30,599 nucleotides of DNA from CAIKOD01 sp035543455 (GTDB taxonomy: Archaea > Halobacteriota > Methanomicrobia > Methanomicrobiales > Methanospirillaceae), in NCBI GenBank assembly GCA_035543455.1, contig DATKKE010000051.1:1-30599 (forward strand), read 5' to 3'. The notes beneath the pieces are model-generated. The model saw nothing but the letters and a program-made list of their open reading frames with translations. It searched no databases and was not told where the DNA came from. The translations under genes were made by a program, and so were the position numbers. This document shows, one piece after another, positions 30,414-30,599 of this stretch (positions are counted from its first letter, which is position 1; the number at the start of each line of letters is the position of its first letter).

Positions 30414-30467
30414 GGATAGGTGGGTCTCTCCCTCTGGCACATCCGTGGCCAGGTCCTTCTCCTATCC
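30414..30467. other. Nested inverted repeat (possible structured RNA or terminator)
   Basis: Outer arms GGATAGG (30414-30420) and CCTATCC (30461-30467) enclose an inner pair CTGGC (30434-30438) and GCCAG (30448-30452). It lies just after the 32-aa frame and before the next gene. No T run follows, so a plain terminator is less likely than an RNA structure or a recombination site. Confidence 0.4.
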
Positions 30468-30516
30468 GGGCATGAGCCCCGGTTGCTTACGCTACGGATT
30501 TAGAAAGAATGGGGAT

Positions 30517-30599
30517 ATGTCTCATTACGAGAACGTTTATCCACCTATTGAAGGCTTCCAGTCCATTCGCATTGAAACGAATGAGGGTCTCCGCCCATC
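30517..30599 (+). CDS. Start of a gene cut by the window end
   Basis: An ATG frame reads MSHYENVYPPIEGFQSIRIE and stays open through TNEGLRP to the last base. A ggggat sequence lies just upstream as a modest ribosome binding site. The GFQSIRIET codons coincide with repeat copy B. Too little is present to name a family. Confidence 0.45.
   Translation, partial: MSHYENVYPPIEGFQSIRIETNEGLRP
30553..30579. repeat. Direct repeat copy B (27 bp, one mismatch)
   Basis: Second copy of the repeat at 29836-29862, 717 bases downstream, inside the coding start of the partial gene. Here it reads in frame as GFQSIRIET, whereas copy A reads in the CDF frame as PVHSH and a stop. Confidence 0.8.

Noticed and set aside
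30553..30599. Possible CRISPR repeat, because the shared repeat ends in attgaaac, a common CRISPR repeat ending
   Set aside because: Only two copies 717 bases apart, both overlapping coding sequence, no regular spacing and no cas genes. The array would have to begin beyond the window; nothing supports it here.

Overview
The window most likely comes from a hydrogenotrophic methanogen of the Methanomicrobiales (Methanoregula/Methanosphaerula/Methanolinea type). The lineage is an inference. It rests on a CoM/CoB-dependent thiol:fumarate reductase pair (TfrA/TfrB), archaeal NifI1/NifI2 with an NrpR-type operator, archaeal translation and cell-division genes (LSm, eL37, PUA protein, SepF, ZPR1), an initiator tRNA without encoded CCA, TATA-box promoters and several apparently leaderless genes. 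Genes are dense, and the sequence is moderately GC-rich except for an AT-rich first ~850 bases and smaller AT-rich promoter patches.

Layout. 1-770: an AT-rich accessory segment with a membrane-only cation-efflux-like gene (minus strand) bracketed by a perfect 15-bp direct repeat. 795-1705: nifI1-nifI2 behind a TATA box and a GGAA-N6-TTCC operator, with no nifH, nifD or nifK visible. 1771-5760 (minus): a three-gene phosphorylation module made of a wHTH-FHA protein, a transmembrane PEGA-domain Ser/Thr kinase and a PP2C phosphatase. 6026-6635: thioredoxin and initiator tRNA-Met. 6799-8678 (minus): LSm, eL37, purF. 8958-10495: a PUA protein, then SepF and a ZPR1 zinc-finger protein. 10589-12983 (minus): aspartate kinase overlapping purM. 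13035-16120: tfrA-tfrB. 16265-18205: a dolichol/phytol-kinase-like membrane protein and a divergent orphan DNA methyltransferase.

18241-25355 is dominated by oxygen-defence and thiol/flavin redox genes: a glutaredoxin-thioredoxin reductase fusion, rubrerythrin, a RadC-like JAMM protein, a DUF2164 protein, three related flavodoxin-fold proteins, a small zinc-ribbon protein, and a desulforedoxin, AhpD-like, peroxiredoxin run. A plausible electron path is NADPH to Grx-TrxR to thioredoxin or peroxiredoxin, with rubrerythrin and the Fe-S flavoproteins taking part in peroxide and O2 removal.

25714-29858 is a compact cobalt ECF transporter operon, cbiM-cbiN-cbiQ-cbiO. Its CbiO carries an unrecognised C-terminal domain of about 130 residues, and a His-rich CDF exporter follows immediately. 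The right end holds an unrecognised 122-aa gene, a 32-aa ORF, a stem-loop and the start of another gene. A 27-bp near-perfect direct repeat links that last gene to the 3' end of the CDF gene.

The most interesting items are the kinase/phosphatase/FHA-regulator module, the orphan NrpR-controlled nifI pair, the Grx-TrxR fusion, the CbiO extension and the two sets of direct repeats around single-gene accessory segments.
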